Shown here piece after piece: positions 25,666-38,739 of a DNA stretch of 47,425 bases. The notes beneath the pieces were generated by a model that saw only the letters and a list, made by a program, of their open reading frames with translations, had not been told where the DNA came from and did not search any database. Position numbers and translations under genes: made by a program. Each line of letters begins with the position of its first letter. Within the stretch, counting starts at the first letter, position 1. Origin of the DNA: Trichinella spiralis (lineage: Eukaryota; Nematoda; Enoplea; Trichinellida; Trichinellidae); assembly GCA_000181795.3 (NCBI GenBank), contig CM012954.1:8540401-8587825 (forward strand), read 5' to 3'.

Positions 25666-28600
25666 ATGAAAATGGCAGAAGTGGACGTCGTTGACGTTCC
25701 TCTTGCTACCGTTGACGAAGATATTGAGGACATTTCGGCCAGTCAGCTTGAAGACGCTACAGGCAACGATATTTCTGATCAATTGAGCAGTTGCAGCATG
25801 AATTCTTCCCATAATGCGAACAATAAGAAGCAGCTACGTACTGGTCAGTTTGACATTGACAGCTTTCAAGATAGCTTTTCTGACTCACTCGAAGATTTGG
25901 TTTCTCATTTTGACAAAAAAATTTCTGATTGTTTGAAAAATTTCAACGAAAATACAGATAATATTGCTCCTGTTCAAATGCGCTCTCAAGACGAAGTTAT
26001 GAACGAATCACAGTAAGTTTTATTATTTTTTCATCATGTTTGTTTGTTTGCATTATATGTAAATAATTAGGCAATTGTTCAATACAGACCAAGCAAAAAT
26101 TAATATTATTTAAAGTCAAGTAAATTGATTGAGTAATGCATTCTCTCTTTTTTTTGTTTCATCTTTTACGTGATACATAAAAAATGATCGCTTTTGAAGC
26201 TTGCAAACAGATGCAAATTGCAGTTTCTACATAGTGGATATATACTTTGTTTCTATAATTAAAGTAGTGGTGGGTATTTCTATATCGACGTTTGCTATCT
26301 AATTTTTCACGGGAAACTCTGCAACAGGTGTTTTCGGGGATGAGTGATAGAGCATTTGCTCGACGTCGAAGCTGTTGCTATGTTGCATCGATCGTGAAAC
26401 AGTGCAGCAGTTTTCAGGATATATGTGTATATACTTAATGCTGTTTTTCTTTCAACTTTTCCACTGACAAACTTGAAGAATGGTTTATCGTGAATTTAGA
26501 AATTGAAAAAGGGAATTTTTTATTTTGCTATTTATTTGTTCGTTGATCAAGTCAGACAGTATTCAAACGAATAAAACAGTTTTTTAATGTTCAGTTTGTC
26601 CTATTTTAGTTCTTTTATTATTAAAATAGTCATTGATCGATTTTATCAATTAATGTTAGCAGTGTTTTAAAGATATTTCCAACTGCATGATCATTATTGC
26701 AGTGGTTGTAATTGTTAAAATTGCCCAGTGCACTTTAGGAGCAAGCATTCAGTGTGCCATAATAATGGCTTCACGGAAACGTACAAAATTGATTTTTTGT
26801 AAGATTGGATGATTCATTATAATTTTCTTGAGCTTTTTTTCTTAAAACCTTATTTTGCTTAGCTTTTTACATATTATTACCTCGTTTTTTTTTAATTTTT
26901 AAAGTCCATTGTGATAAATTTACATTAGTTGGAAGAAATTGAATAAGTAAGTGATTTTGAAATTAAATTTGAATTTATTATTATCATTATTCCATTTATT
27001 TACTTGAAAGTGGGTTTATTATATGCTTTTAATGTTGGTTGACTTGACATTAAGCATTCATTTTTATTGATAGCAAAACAACAGAAAAAAGTAGACTCTT
27101 ATTTGTTACATTGAGGTTGTTTTGAAATAAATGATTTGAACATTTTTAATCGATCGGTTTTCAATAATGATTTCAACTTTGAAATTAAAATTTTGAATTT
27201 CCAATTTACTATTAATACATGTGCAAATTTCAGAATGACACTTTGATTGTGATTCGATTAGACAGTTTAGTTTAAAGTTAAGATCTCTACGCTGATTGCA
27301 TGCTAATTTCACTGTTTCCCTTGGACTGGAATAGTTTGACATTTGAAAATATTCTATTCCATTCTATATGTTCAATAGTGGATTGGATATTTATTTTCAT
27401 TTTTGTCGTTTAATTTGTTTCCCATTTGAATAGTTGAAAATGATAATCAGTGTAATTGGACACAGGCGATAGTAATAGCTTGTTTTTATTGCCCACTACA
27501 CGGATGTATATATTTGCATGTTGTGGTTTGGCGTTTCAAATTGGCCAAGTTTCGTCGAATTAGCTTGTCAAACTACTCTCAGATGAACAAGTGGAAGTGT
27601 CCAGTTGCGGCAGTTTGAAAATTTTGTCGATCTTGATATCCAATTTTGACCACGAGCTAGCTAGCTAGCTAGCTATTTCGAATTTTATTTCAAATTTAGC
27701 TGTCTAGCTGGCTGGTCAAATTGTGCGACCGACTAGCTTGTAAATAGTAAAAGCCGTCTTCTCGTCGACTTGTGTGTTATTCATCGATTTTTAGTGGCGG
27801 CAAAGTTTTCTCTTTGTCACAGAGGCGGTGTTTGGAATGACACTGACTTCAGGGACATCGGTCTTACATGTCAAGGGGGCATGATTGTTTTAAGCTTCAC
27901 AGCTTGGGCAGTTTGCTTTGTTGATTCGATCATATCTTGCTTAATTCGCACTATCGTACCAAATAATGATAAATACGTGCACATTGTACAGTGGATCAAT
28001 AATCAAATTCTTGCCCGATTGAAATTAACTTTTTATAATATCTTCTACCACTTTTATTTGCCAATAATTCAACGAACAATTAATTAATAGTGAAAATTTA
28101 CAAAATGTATAAAAATAAATGATATGAGAAAAGGAAGAGAAGAATGTTAAAACGATAAAAATTGCTTATTATTATTATTATTATTATTTATTGATTGATG
28201 ACGAATTAAAATGGAAGATGGAAATGGATGATTTTAGAGAGTTGTTTATTGATCGGTGATTTCATAATCAGATGATGATTTGTATTGCATTCGTTATAAA
28301 AGAAAGAAAGAAAGAAATAGCGGCACGTGATTACGTTTCGCGTAATTTGGATTGGAATTTGTGTTTTTCTGTGTTTTTGAAACTTTTTCCTTTCGTTTGC
28401 TGCGGACGTCAATTTTAATAAATGCTTCATACATAATAGCAGCTTCGAGTAACTTCGAACGTCTGCTCATTCGTCTCGATGGCCAATTGATCCACTTTTC
28501 TAATTTCAATTTATTCCCTCAGAATTTCAATTTTTCCTCACCAAAATGTTTTCTATTTTTAATTTCAGTTTGTTAATTAATTTCTTAACGGATATTATTT

Positions 28601-30509
28601 CAAATTGACACTTTATGAACAACGGCAATGAAATTTTTGTTTTGATTATTTTCAATTTTCAAGCCCATTTTTAATTCCAATTTGAATTGGATGAAATGAA
28701 ACAATTGTAATAACATTTCAGAATGGAAATGATGATTAAGTTGATCACATTTCAGAATGAAAATTTTGCCAACAGTTTTTGATCATATTGTTTAGAAAAG
28801 CGATTGATTGATGAAAAATGAAACTACGTTTGACGGGCTTGTCGATTTAAGCAATTCAAAACCGACACTGATAGCATCAGCGCTATCATTATTGGCAAAT
28901 GAAATTAATATGCATTTGTTTACATATTGTTTGTGCTAGCTTTGGCATATTTTGAATTCACTTTTTTTTTTGCTTTTTCGTCTCATATCAAGAAATTGAT
29001 ATATTACTTGATTATTATTATTTTATGATGTCGAATGTAAAGTTTAATTATTTATAAAATATAAATAGTTGTTGTTTATTATTATTATTATTAGAATTTG
29101 GTGGACATTAACCGGTAATTTTGGCAACATTTTGCCTATCGATTGGTCGAGATCGTACACGCACAATTTGCAACTTTCCGCCTTGAAACTACTGCCAAAA
29201 TCGGTAAAATGACTACAGTATGCTTTAAAAATATATTCTCACAATATTGATTGGAAAATTTTTTTCAACATTTTCTTTTATTGAATTAAAAAAAAAGGAT
29301 AATTTCATTTCTTTTTTTTTGTTAAGGAGGAAAAAAAGAAAAATACAAATGAAAATTCAGACGATGAATTGGGTGATTCATTGGACTATCACGACATGGT
29401 CGTTTCGTCCGTATCTCCGTACGGTTCATCACCGCAAACTGCTGAACAAGTCATTGAAGAAATTGATGAAATTATGCAGGTCGGATGTTTGAATTTAAAT
29501 TAAATTAAAAGAGGAAAAAGAATATTTTGTGAATAAATTTTTTTAGCAGTCTGGTATAAGTGAATTGACCGGAACAAGTGATGTGACAATGGATTCCGTT
29601 GATTCAATGTATTCGCCGTTGAAACCGCCCGCTTCCATGCTAAACAGTATTGTAGCCGACGAAGTGGACATCTATTCACGCATCAATGAAGTTGCATCTA
29701 TTGGCAGCAACAAAGAAAGTGAGTACAGATTCACTTTTTTTTTCTGTCTTTCATATTATAAACAATATTTTTATGTATTATTATATTTTTTTTCCTTTTA
29801 TGTGCAGCTAGTAGTAGTGATTTAGGTAAGCAGAAGTGTTTGTCTGTGCGCTTGTGTTGTTGTCATTTGTTGTTGTTCGTTTAATATCAATTGCATGTAA
29901 ATATGATGCATTTGCAGAGTTACAAGAGTTGCCTTACAAAAGGCTGTTGGCTCTTCAGCTTGAATTGGAGACGATGATTCAGATTTATAACGAGAGTTTA
30001 GTACAAGAATTGGCATTGCGTGACGAGCTCGAATATGAAAAAGAGCTCAAGAATACGTTCATTTCTTTGTTGTTGGGTATTCAGCAGAAACGTCGTCAAT
30101 GGTTCAACGAGTGCAAGAGAAAAAATTCAAAAAATGGTGTTTCCGTTACTTTGCCAGAAGGTTATCAACCTCAATATTTGACTGCATGTATCCCGTATCG
30201 TGAAAATCAGCCGGTGCCTGACAACGCTACATTTCAAGCTTTGATCAAAAGTATTCACATTTTATTTATTATCATTGTTGTTCTTTTTTTACGCTGTCGT
30301 CCTCCATGGTGTAGATAACATTTTTTTGTTCATTTTAAAGTATTGAAGGCGGTCAATGAAGACAGTCCAACTGTACCGAATTTGCTTACCAATTACATAT
30401 TAAATGGTAAGAAATAATTTCAAGTTTAATAATTTGTGTATTACCAAAAATTTTTTGTATTACAATTGTTTGTCTAGTGTTTTGTCCGTATGGAAAGACA
30501 GCAACTTGA
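25666..30509 (+). CDS. FEZ/UNC-76 kinesin adaptor
   Basis: Eight exons close to 409 residues (human FEZ1 392): 25666-26012, 29095-29203, 29327-29479, 29547-29718, 29808-29825, 29918-30250, 30341-30406, 30478-30509. Family hallmarks in order: an acidic N-terminus; LEDLVSHFDKKISDCLKNFN and NTDNIAPVQ; the IWWTLTGNFGNILPIDW block; AEQVIEEIDEIMQ; the coiled-coil region (LALQLELETMIQIYNESLVQ, ALRDELEYEKELKNTFISLL); IPYRENQP; and the end LTNYILNVLCP. FEZ/UNC-76 links kinesin-1 cargo, including synaptic vesicle precursors, and is needed for axon outgrowth and bundling. The start is the ATG at 25666 (another Met lies two codons later). Intron 1 is 3.1 kb. Exon 5 is an 18-nt microexon and exon 4 has a tandem acceptor (TAGCAG), so small protein isoforms are likely. 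Confidence 0.95.
27654..27675. repeat. (AGCT)n tetranucleotide run
   Basis: Self-complementary GCTA repeat in FEZ intron 1, followed by more TAGCTGG-like motifs to about 27715. Confidence 0.85.
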
Positions 30510-32394
30510 ACGGACTTTATACACAAATGCTTGCTGACCATGAAAGTATTGGCTTCGCCGAATTTGTGTAATTTGCATACTTAAGACGATTTCAGAATTT
30601 TTTCCCTGTGAATTTTTGGCAGTACGAATTATCTTTTCTCAATTTTTTGCTTATTGGTGCTTCTGTACCTGTTTTTCTTTTCTTTTACGATATTGCTTTA
30701 ATGTGTTAATTTTCCGTCCATTTAGAGACTTCTCATTTAACGATCTCTTTATTTTTACTTTTGCATTTGCTTTTTTAACATTATTTTTTTCATTTGCTGA
30801 GAGTTTGTGATGCATTTTGAAAATATCGTTTGTTTCAACATGCAGCAGCAGCTTGTTCAATCAAAATGAAAATTTTTCTTTCTTATAATTCATAATGATT
30901 CTGTTGTCAGTCAGTGATAGATGTGAATTGTATTCCGATTTGCAGCATTGTACAGTCTGCGTTTGTCAATCAGTAGGCAAATTTGTTAAATAAAATTGAA
31001 AGTGAAATTGAAAACTCCCAGAAGCTTTTACGTTGGAGTCCCTCAGTACACTTACCGTACCCAGTGTTCTTTTTTTTCTATTTCATTACGTAAGCATGAC
31101 GATGGAATTTTTGATATAATCAATAAATAATTGGAAAATTGAAATCAACGTAAGAAAAATTTAAGCGTTTTTTTCCTGATTTCAAATGTTCAAGTTAAGA
31201 AAGAACGTTTTTATGCAAATCAAAATAAATGGAACATTACAAAATTTTTTTGTGCGAAACTACAGTTGCTCACTTGATGATCATAAACACATCAGAGAAG
31301 CATTGTATTTTAAATATTTTTAAATTATAATTTAATTTAAGCAATGTTTTATACAAATTCTTTAGAAGAAAATAATACAAAACATGACAACATTTACCGT
31401 AAGCAACTGTTTGTTATTTCAAAAAAGTTTCACGTGATGAAGCATTGTAAAAATTGTTTTTTTAAATATTTGTTCGAAAAAAGCAAATAATACAGCAATG
31501 GTATGTTTACAGTATTGTATTAAGTTTAGCATAATTGTTTTTTATCAGTTAAGAATTCAAATTTCAAATTATGAATACTTGAAAATCAAAAAACAAATAT
31601 TTCCACTATGTACAATACCGGTTGGTGAATTTGTACGTGAAAAATGCGCCAACAGATTTGTTCAAATTTAAGGTACGATTTGTATTATTTGTTGGAACAA
31701 AAATTTTAATGAAAAAACTTACATTAAAATTTTGTTTTGAAGAATTTTTTGATTGTTAAAATAGTTTTAATATTTCAAATTGAAATTGTCATAAAAATCG
31801 AATTAATAATGCGCGTGTGGGTTTCTCCCGAATATTGTTAAATGTAAAAAAAATATTTTTTTGACAATGATAATGTTGTTGATATTTGTGAAATGCAATT
31901 TATCCATTTCAATATTTCATTCTGTTATTTCTAGAATTGCGGAAGAGAAATTTCAAATAGTCAGTCGTCAGAAGAACAAGCATGAAAATGTTCGCAGGGA
32001 TTTTTTTTAATTCAACAATTTGAATGAAAATGAAGAAAAAAAAAGAAATAAAAGGACAAGGGAAATTGTTTGCATAAAATTTCCATTCCAACCGAGGAGC
32101 CGTTTTGAGATTTGATCCGAAAGCAGTGGCAATCAAAATGCAGATTAGCAGCATAGATAATGGCGAACGATTTTGCACAATTATCGTCGAAACTGCACTG
32201 ATTGATTGATTAGCTGTCTTGGTTTTGGCTTTTCCATTTAAACGATTATTGCCTATTAGCGATGATCAAATGGAAGAAAAGAATAATAATTTCAAAAAAG
32301 AAGTTGGAAAAAGTTACAAATCTGCTACAAAGATTAGTTGAATAAAAAAAAATGTCGAAGTGGGCAAATGTAGTGAATGTTCACAGGTGGAATT
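30510..32394. other. Downstream region of FEZ gene to contig end
   Basis: AT-rich sequence with the FEZ 3' UTR and no recognisable exon or repeat array. It ends at the assembly gap. Confidence 0.55.
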
Positions 32395-32404
32395 NNNNNN
32401 NNNN
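32395..32404. other. Assembly gap (10 N) joining two contigs
   Basis: Ten consecutive Ns of conventional length, so the true gap size is unknown. The order or orientation of the two joined contigs is questioned by the duplicated window ends. Confidence 0.97.
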
Positions 32405-33733
32405 ACTCTAAATTTTGCATGCGCCTATCTTAATACACAGGAAGGCATCCCATCTGGAACTGCCTTGAAATGGGTTCAGGATGGTTGAATTTTGGTATAG
32501 GAAACGTATTTTACATTATAGTGAGGTATTCGATGAAACTGCGTGTCTTTTGCGATAATTATTTGTTTGGGGCAAGTCGATTTTTCTTCATTTTTCGTCC
32601 ATTTGGAATAAATTTATAAACATTGTGTCAGGACGGATTGAAATGTAAATACAATCTAAATTTGATTACAAATTGTAATTCCACTGACATTTTCGCACTT
32701 TACCAGTTCTTGTTCTGGTATAGTTTTATTGAATGGTTGACTTTGCCATTAGTCTTGATTTTTTCATCCTTAGCTTGCAAAAACTTTTTCACAATTTTGT
32801 GATTGGCTGTTCGTTTATAGGTTGAAATAGTTTTGTCATTAATTGGCTGATGAATTGTGCAATGTTATTAGTTACTCAATTTTCATCAGCAATTGGACGA
32901 ATGTGTAGTAATATTTGATTAGCTCCTTAATTCTGTTCATTGATTGGGTGATTATTTTTCATCAAAGCTTTCCCCCAATATATATTGCATTACTGCTCAA
33001 TTATCTTATAGCTTGGTAGCAGTAGTTTGGTGCAATATTTTAGATGTTTATTTAATCTGATTTTCCTTTATTTACATTCATAAGGAGCAACAGGTGTTTA
33101 AATCAACATTCAAAAGGAAATTCATTTACAATGCATAATATTATATGAAGGTTGAATACAAACGTAATAACTTTTATAATTAGTAAAATTTTCCTTTGTA
33201 TTGATGTCATTCCGCCATCACCGCTATACGTGCGGTGATTTCAACTGGGCTGAGCTAACTATTCTAATTTCTTGGACTTGATCTTGATCCAATTTTAAAA
33301 ATGTCGTCCTCATGGTTATTTAGTTAATCATTGCATTGATCAGCAGTCAAGAAGCGCGTTGAGCTCTTTTCCTCAATACCATTTTCAGTTAGATGGTAAG
33401 TGATATTTCATTCCTGAGCTTCTGTTCTATTCATAAATGGTTCACATCAAGCAACCTGTTAATCACAAATGGAGGGTGAACAATATGGTGCAATTTTCAT
33501 GTACTGAAGAATCCTTGAGAAACTTGCTGAATAATTGATGAACGAAGTTGCTTTGCGTTTTACCTTTTTTTTCTGCATAAAGCAATATGAGTAGTAAGAG
33601 GAAGTTTTCACTTGATCGGTTGGTGGTTGTTCATCCAAGAATGCAAGTAGACAATCCCTGCTTTACGATACTTCTAACAGCGTATAGTGTAGTTTGGAAT
33701 AGAAAAAGAAGTTGTGCTCGTTCAGCAATTAAT
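32405..33733. other. Gene-free sequence between gap and palindrome
   Basis: No coding exon is recognised. A small perfect 8-bp stem (33217-33224 with 33232-33239) is present but not convincing as an RNA. Confidence 0.55.
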
Positions 33734-36388
33734 CTGCAAAGTATTATCATCGTGCTAGTACAGCCTCTGTTACGTAATACACTATTTTATACTTCTTTAA
33801 TTTACGCCATAACATTATTTGTGACAGATAGTGGCTTCGATCTGTAACGTATTCAGCATTTTGTTGTTGTTCAGCAATTATTATAACCTTTGGCATTGGA
33901 TCATTGCATTGTTATACGTTTTCATACATGCATTTCTAGGTCAGAAGAGTAACTTTATGCAAATGTGTTGGTGAGCACAGCCGTTGGCATTCTGCTACGT
34001 GCACTTTGTGCTATTCAAATACGGAAACATTGTTCATCATATAAATTTCTGTTTATTGAGAGAACTGCACTATGGTATAAATGTTCGCTGCTGAAGGGCG
34101 GTCTAATTACTTACTGCACTGCGTTATTCGGTCATTTTCATGGTTCAGTTCAACAAATACGTTGTGATTGTTAGACTACAAATATGAAGAAACCACGAAC
34201 ATCAGTTACAAAATGTATGACTCTACGTTTGCCTTATACGTCATCCCTGATAGGTTTGCTGACAGGTATGAATTTTCATATATTTGCTATTTTTTCATAC
34301 AATTTTCTTTCTTTCTCTTGGCACACTGCACTAAACATGCGCGCTTTTAAAGCTTTTCGTAGTTGTTTGATTTTAGTCTTTTTGAATGGAAACTAGCGTG
34401 TTGTTCTTCAGTAATGATGTTCAACTAATATTCGAGCCTTTATTACGGCCAAGCCAATATATAATAGTACTAATGGTATATTTTGCTATAATTTTCAATC
34501 GTCCTTACAAATCCATTTGTAAAGTAGTACTCTGACATAGCGGTTCAACCCCTCCCGCATTATCTTTACTGTCCACTGTATTGTTTATTGCTAAGGTAAC
34601 ATACTTGCCCAGTTGTTTAAAGGAAATGTCTGTCACCGGGATACTGCAGTCGCACAATCGCACCCCTAAATGCTTGTCACTGCTCAAATCGTGCACAAGA
34701 TTGTTTCAGCATGACATAGGAAAGCTGCTGTTAGCTAGAGAACACACTTTTATACTACCACCTTTTATATTTTCACAATGGCAGTAACGTTCCCTTCATT
34801 TTTGAAATGACTCCTTTAAGTTTTTATTATGTTATTGTACCGCCAATAGCACTGACTTATACAGATGCACCTATTTTATGTCATTGAGAAAATAACTCAA
34901 TGCCCATCAATGTTATCAGTATTGATATATGAACCTACGCCTGAATATTATACGTGAAGATTGAGTGGAAGAAAGCATATGACAACTTCCACCTCCTCCA
35001 TCCCTCAACTTCTTACTCATTCCTTCCTGCTATGCTGTCCCGCCCCCCTTGCCTTTCTAATCATCCCCATCATTGAGGAGTAATAATACTAAGCTGAACA
35101 GAGATTACATTAAACTGAAAATGCTGCCCCTCCCCCCCTATTTTGAGCTGAATGAACAGCACTTAGCTGTTTTTATCTCATATAAATCTAATTTCTCATA
35201 ATTGCTGTCGACCATCAATATAACCAAATCCAGGCTACTTCTGATTCTTTTGTTTTATTCTTTTCATGAAATGCAATACAGGATTGTCACCCGCATAAGT
35301 TTCTTCAATTCATTGCAAATCGTTGAGTTACTTAATTTATGCAGGTAGGTTTATCTCACATTGTATGTGGCGCGCTGATACAGTGCTCAACCAAGTTTGC
35401 AGTCTTACTATAAATCATCATAAGGTGTAAACAAAAGTTTAGTTAAAACAAAATTTTAATAGTAAATAAGCTGTCAAGTGGCATACCCACTGGTGCAGTT
35501 GCTTTCCATCATAATGTCTACGCTGTGCACTTGTTAAATTCTGTGCTGAGATAAATTGTATATTATAAAATTTCTGTCGCCGTTATCATCATAAAATTTC
35601 ATGAAAACTGTTTAATTTTCCATAAATCTGAAAAAGTATTTTATTTTCGAAACTATTTTCAGTGGAAGCTATTTTTTATGATCCATATAATTTTGATTAG
35701 ATGAAAAACATTGATGAAATATAAATTGTTGAATCACGTTGTACTTTCAAGCAACTAAATTATACAACATGCATAAATACGTAGTGATAGCATTTCCGTT
35801 TATTTTTAGTAATTTGCGATGCTTCAGGTTAATAATATTTCCTCTTAGGTAATTTTAGGGAAAAAAATTTGCATAACAATGCCATATTACGTAGTAATAT
35901 GAAGTGTGTAAATAGAAACGTAATAAATTTCATCGTTTCGTTTCATAATGTTGCTCATATTGTTCATTTTAGTGCGCTATTACTGATGGAAAATTAGGTT
36001 GCTCTTCGTGAAGCAAAGTAAATAGTCATTTGCATAATTTACTTATTATACAATTGACCAAGCACATTGATTTTATTAGGTTATGCAGTTCACTGCAATG
36101 CTATCAATCTAGCACGTGGTCAACTATAAGTTCGCTCTTCAACACCATCCATGAATAAATGGTGAGTTGGTTTTGGTATTTTGGTGGTGGCATGCTATGC
36201 ATGTTACTTTACATATATGGTGAATGGAAACTGGCGGGTGTCTTTCTAGTGTTATTATTGCTAAGTTTTAGATACATCGGATGCTGAAGACGAAGAAGTA
36301 TCTATTTCTGTTTTTTATTTATAGATGACTGCGTTAATGTAATTCAATTTTAGAATTTACATTATTTTTTATTCATATCAATGAATAT
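33734..36388 (+). repeat. Left arm of giant palindrome
   Basis: Reverse-complements 41617-44326 along its whole length with scattered substitutions and small indels. For example, 36121-36180 pairs exactly with 41825-41884, and the block around 33734-33760 pairs with 44300-44326. There are no long or family-like open frames. The outer edge at CTGCAAAG is sharp and I see no flanking target-site duplication. Confidence 0.95.
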
Positions 36389-38260
36389 GAAACAACCAAA
36401 TTCTGAAAACTAACTGAATATGGTAACTATGCATCATAATGAATATGCTTTGCCTTTTACTTGAATTTTTCTGTTAAATTTAAGTTGTAGGTTGCAGTGC
36501 CATTAGCGCCGCATTGCTTTCATTCTAACAGTAGCACTAATGTTAAATTATCATATATATGATATCATAGATTAGGTGCGCTTGATTCAATTCTTTTAAG
36601 AATTGAAAATTACATTTGCTTTGCTACATTTTGAAAATGCCCACATGCAATCTATTATCAGTAAAGACAGGTAAAAGTTGTTGAAAAGTGGTTGTTGGAG
36701 TTGCTGACATAGCGTTCAAAAAACGTATGACAAAAAACAGTAAGTGTTGAATTTGTTTAATTAAATACCAAGACGATAGGCGTATTAGATATAGGAAGAA
36801 TTAGGTAACTTCTGTAATTACAGATTACGTCATCAGCTGAGTTTTTATGGTGTTGCTTTTGCTCTGGGCAACGTGGTAAGTCATGTTCACATCATTTCGT
36901 TCTAAATTTGGCATCACAAACATCCGTAAGTATTGAATTTGCTCCTGATTGCAGTTGGATCGTACAGTGTTTGGTGCGATGACGTTTCCAAGTTGTTCTA
37001 GTGTGGTTTTACTTATCATAAAAGTAAGATCGAATGGATTGTAATTGTAGCAGATTTCGCTGAGTCAGTCGAGCAGCATTCGTACAAATCCTGACAACGT
37101 ATTGGTGCTTGTTGCTGTCAGTGCGTTTCCAATGTGATATGACTAAAATTAGTGAGAGGCTTTTGTTTATAGTAGCTGTGGATTACGTCATCCCTTGAAG
37201 CTTGTACCGTTTGCAACCCTTGTTCACATGGACATAAAGTCTTTTCCTAGCCGTCCCAGTGTGCCTTTGTTTATCACAGATAGTATCGTTCATCAGTAAG
37301 TATTGAATTTAATTAGATAGCTGGAAGATGCGAGTGTTACATGGATTAAATTTAATTAGATTAAATTAAATTTCAATATCTATCTGAATATGAATACATG
37401 AATATCTATAATAACAGATAACATCATTAGCTGAACTGTTTACAAGTTCCTTTCGTTCTGGACGCCGTGATTAGTCATGTTCACATTGGTTTGTTCTAAA
37501 TGTGGCATCAAAAACATGCGTAAGTATTTAACTTGCTCCTGATTGCAGTTGGATACGTAAAGTGTCCACATTTTATCTATGACAGCATTACATTAACATC
37601 AAGCGAATTCGATGTTTCTTCTGATATCCCTCTGAGTTGAAGTTGACGCAGTGACGTTCATCATTGGTACTAGTATGGTTTCACTTATCATAAGAACTAG
37701 AAAGAAATAAATGATTGTAATTCTAGCAGATTACGTTGAGACATTTGAGTAGCGCTGGTGCCCGTATAGATCTTTCGTCAATGCGTTTCCAATGTGATAT
37801 GACAAAAATTAGTAAGTAGTTTTTGTTTATAGTAGCTGTGGATTATGTGGTCTCATGAAGCCTGTACTGAGGTCAACCAGTGCTCACCTGGCGTTTTCTA
37901 GCCGTCCCAGTGTGCCTTTGCTTATCACAAATACTAAGAAGGAATTTGATATTGTGACAGCAATGTTAAATAATTAAATAAATAAATATTAAATATGTTA
38001 AATAAAGAGAACATGTCGCTGTACATCCCAGCATTTTGTTCTTGATAGCAATGGATTACGTCATCATCAGAAAATTTTTGTTTAGTCGCAGCTGATGGCA
38101 CTTTCAAATTGCGGTTCCTACGGTTCTGATGTTTTTCCTTGTCATGCAAGGTAAGGAAGAATTGCATTATTTTTTTGTAGGAGAACTGTTTTGTATTTAA
38201 TGTTTTAGTGCGTAACTGTGAAGACGAAAGCCGCATCTTGAATGATCTCCATCGAATAAC
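36389..38260 (+). repeat. Left inner arm: diverged repeats with splice-site-like motifs
   Basis: Contains an imperfect tandem duplication: about 36820-37270 resembles 37415-37930. Recurrent blocks are GATTACGTCATC (36823, 37181 and 38053, with variants at 37415, 37729 and 37847), GTAAGTATTGAATTTGCTCC, and CTGATTGCAGTTGGAT. The reverse complement of the right inner arm shows diverged versions of the same blocks (for example 40520-40600 against about 37460-37530), so the palindrome continues inward at lower similarity. Confidence 0.7.
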
Positions 38261-38495
38261 GTAAGTGGTTATTTTTATTATGCTGCTGTTATTTATTTTT
38301 ATTATTATGTACCTGTATATCTATATATTCAATTCAACTATATTCAACTATGAATTTTAGAATCATGGCATGTCTTTTTAGAATCTTTTTTTTATTTTTA
38401 TTTTTTAGAATTTTTTCTCTTTTACAATCTCCATTAAGAGCACTAGGGATTTGATAGCGTAAAATACTGGTACGTAGCATCAAAGTAACAGCGCA

Positions 38496-38694
38496 CAGGT
38501 AAGTGGAATGCAGGTAAGTGGAGTCCAAGAGGATATTAAAGTGATTGCGTGCAGGTAAATGGACTGCAGGTAAGTACTGAAGGTAAGTACGATAACGTAG
38601 GTGCAGGTGAGTAAAATGAAAAGGTAAGTTGCAGGTAAGTATAAAGAATGATATCGTAGAGTTAAGTGGATTAAAGTAATAGGTATAGGTAAGT
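38496..38694 (+). repeat. Array of 5' splice-site motifs, plus strand
   Basis: Seven exact GTAAGT hexamers and two variants (GTAAAT, GTGAGT) within about 200 bp, nearly all preceded by CAG, AAG or TAG. Each is a close match to the 5' splice-site consensus CAG|GTAAGT. Spacing is irregular (9-40 bp), so this is not a simple microsatellite. Confidence 0.85.
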
Positions 38695-38739
38695 ATGAGG
38701 CGTTACTCTACGCTGAGTGCAGTACGGGAAAGTAGTGGG

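Noticed and set aside
27770-28087. 105-codon plus-strand open frame in FEZ intron 1, with a GVWNDTDF stretch resembling the FEZ EVWDAL motif
   Set aside because: The true equivalent (IWWTLTGNFG) is at 29095-29203 and joins exon 1 in phase. The frame here starts at a non-ATG codon and lacks a good donor.
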